Assembly (NCBI GenBank): GCA_018066065.1
Contig: JAGHSC010000072.1
Span: 1 to 34,833 of the forward strand
Direction of reading: 5' to 3'
Length of the DNA stretch: 34,833 nt
Source: Candidatus Cryptobacteroides faecihippi
GTDB taxonomy: Bacteria; Bacteroidota; Bacteroidia; Bacteroidales; UBA932
Positions 34,354-34,833 of this stretch are shown one piece after another; position 1 is the stretch's first letter, and the number at the start of each line of letters is the position of its first letter. The position numbers and the translations under genes were made by a program. The notes under the pieces are model-generated. The model ran no database searches and had not been told where the DNA came from. It saw only the letters and a program-made list of their open reading frames with translations.

Positions 34354-34833
34354 AAGTCCAGGCACTTCCTACGGATTACGTACCTTCCCTCAAGAAGGTT
34401 TATAGGGAGGAGATCGTAGACAAGCTCATGAAGCAGTTCTCCTACACAACCGTAATGCAGGTTCCAAAGCTCGTCAAGATCACCATCAATGAGGGTATCG
34501 GCGAGGGTACTTCCGACAAGAAGCTTGTTGAGGAGGCAGCAGAGGAGCTCGCAAAGATCGTTGGCCAGAAGGCCATCCTTACAACTTCAAAGAAGGACGT
34601 TTCCAACTTCCGTCTCCGTAAGGGCATGCCTATCGGTGTGAAGGTCACTCTCCGTGACGTCAAGATGTATGAGTTCCTCGAGAGGCTCATCCGCATCTCT
34701 CTTCCACGAATCAGAGACTTCAACGGTATCGCTGAGAAGATGGACGGCAAGGGTAACTACACTCTCGGTCTCAAGGAGCAGATCATCTTCCCTGAGGTCG
34801 ACATCGACAAGAACCCTAGGATCCATGGTATGG
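34326..34833 (+). CDS. rplE: 50S ribosomal protein L5 (3' end outside the window)
   Basis: Not in the ORF track (no stop). Translates as [61 protein letters not shown]...[44 protein letters not shown]. Confidence 0.95.
   Translation, partial: MAKKATTPVEVQALPTDYVPSLKKVYREEIVDKLMKQFSYTTVMQVPKLVKITINEGIGEGTSDKKLVEEAAEELAKIVGQKAILTTSKKDVSNFRLRKGMPIGVKVTLRDVKMYEFLERLIRISLPRIRDFNGIAEKMDGKGNYTLGLKEQIIFPEVDIDKNPRIHGM

Overview
The window looks like a Bacteroidales/Bacteroidota chromosome segment. Evidence: TAnnTTTG-type promoters, no obvious Shine-Dalgarno sequences, and the families DUF4270, DUF4294, DUF3098 and GIN/DUF2807. From left to right it holds: the 5' end of a minus-strand malQ-like gene; a CBM9-like protein; a C69 dipeptidase; a TRIC/UPF0126 channel; a CE1-like esterase; a CcsA/ResB pair; and a translationally coupled ECF sigma - membrane protein - GIN-domain operon. 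These are followed by a large secreted glycan-degradation locus from about 7.7 to 25.2 kb: metallophosphoesterase, GH2, GH99/WbsX-like, GH78, GH109-like, a GH43 plus second TIM-barrel-like fusion, a GH99-like/CBM9-like lipoprotein, and a 959-aa GH-A-like protein. The locus is interrupted by ackA and tRNA-Arg(TCT), and no SusC/SusD genes are visible. The right part holds pnuC, acpP, DUF4270 plus a half-length GT5 protein, ftsX-DUF3098-uppP-lpxH, DUF4294, and a ribosomal protein operon that starts at rplP (L16-L29-S17-L14-L24-L5). No CRISPR array, transposase, phage or obvious defence system was seen. The best leads are the poorly classifiable large glycosidase-like proteins and the GH43 fusion, the ribosomal operon starting at rplP behind its own promoter, several promoters only 4-7 nt from start codons (possible leaderless mRNAs), and a Gly/Tyr-rich tract in the DUF4270 lipoprotein. 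All family calls come from reading motifs by eye; no database search was run.
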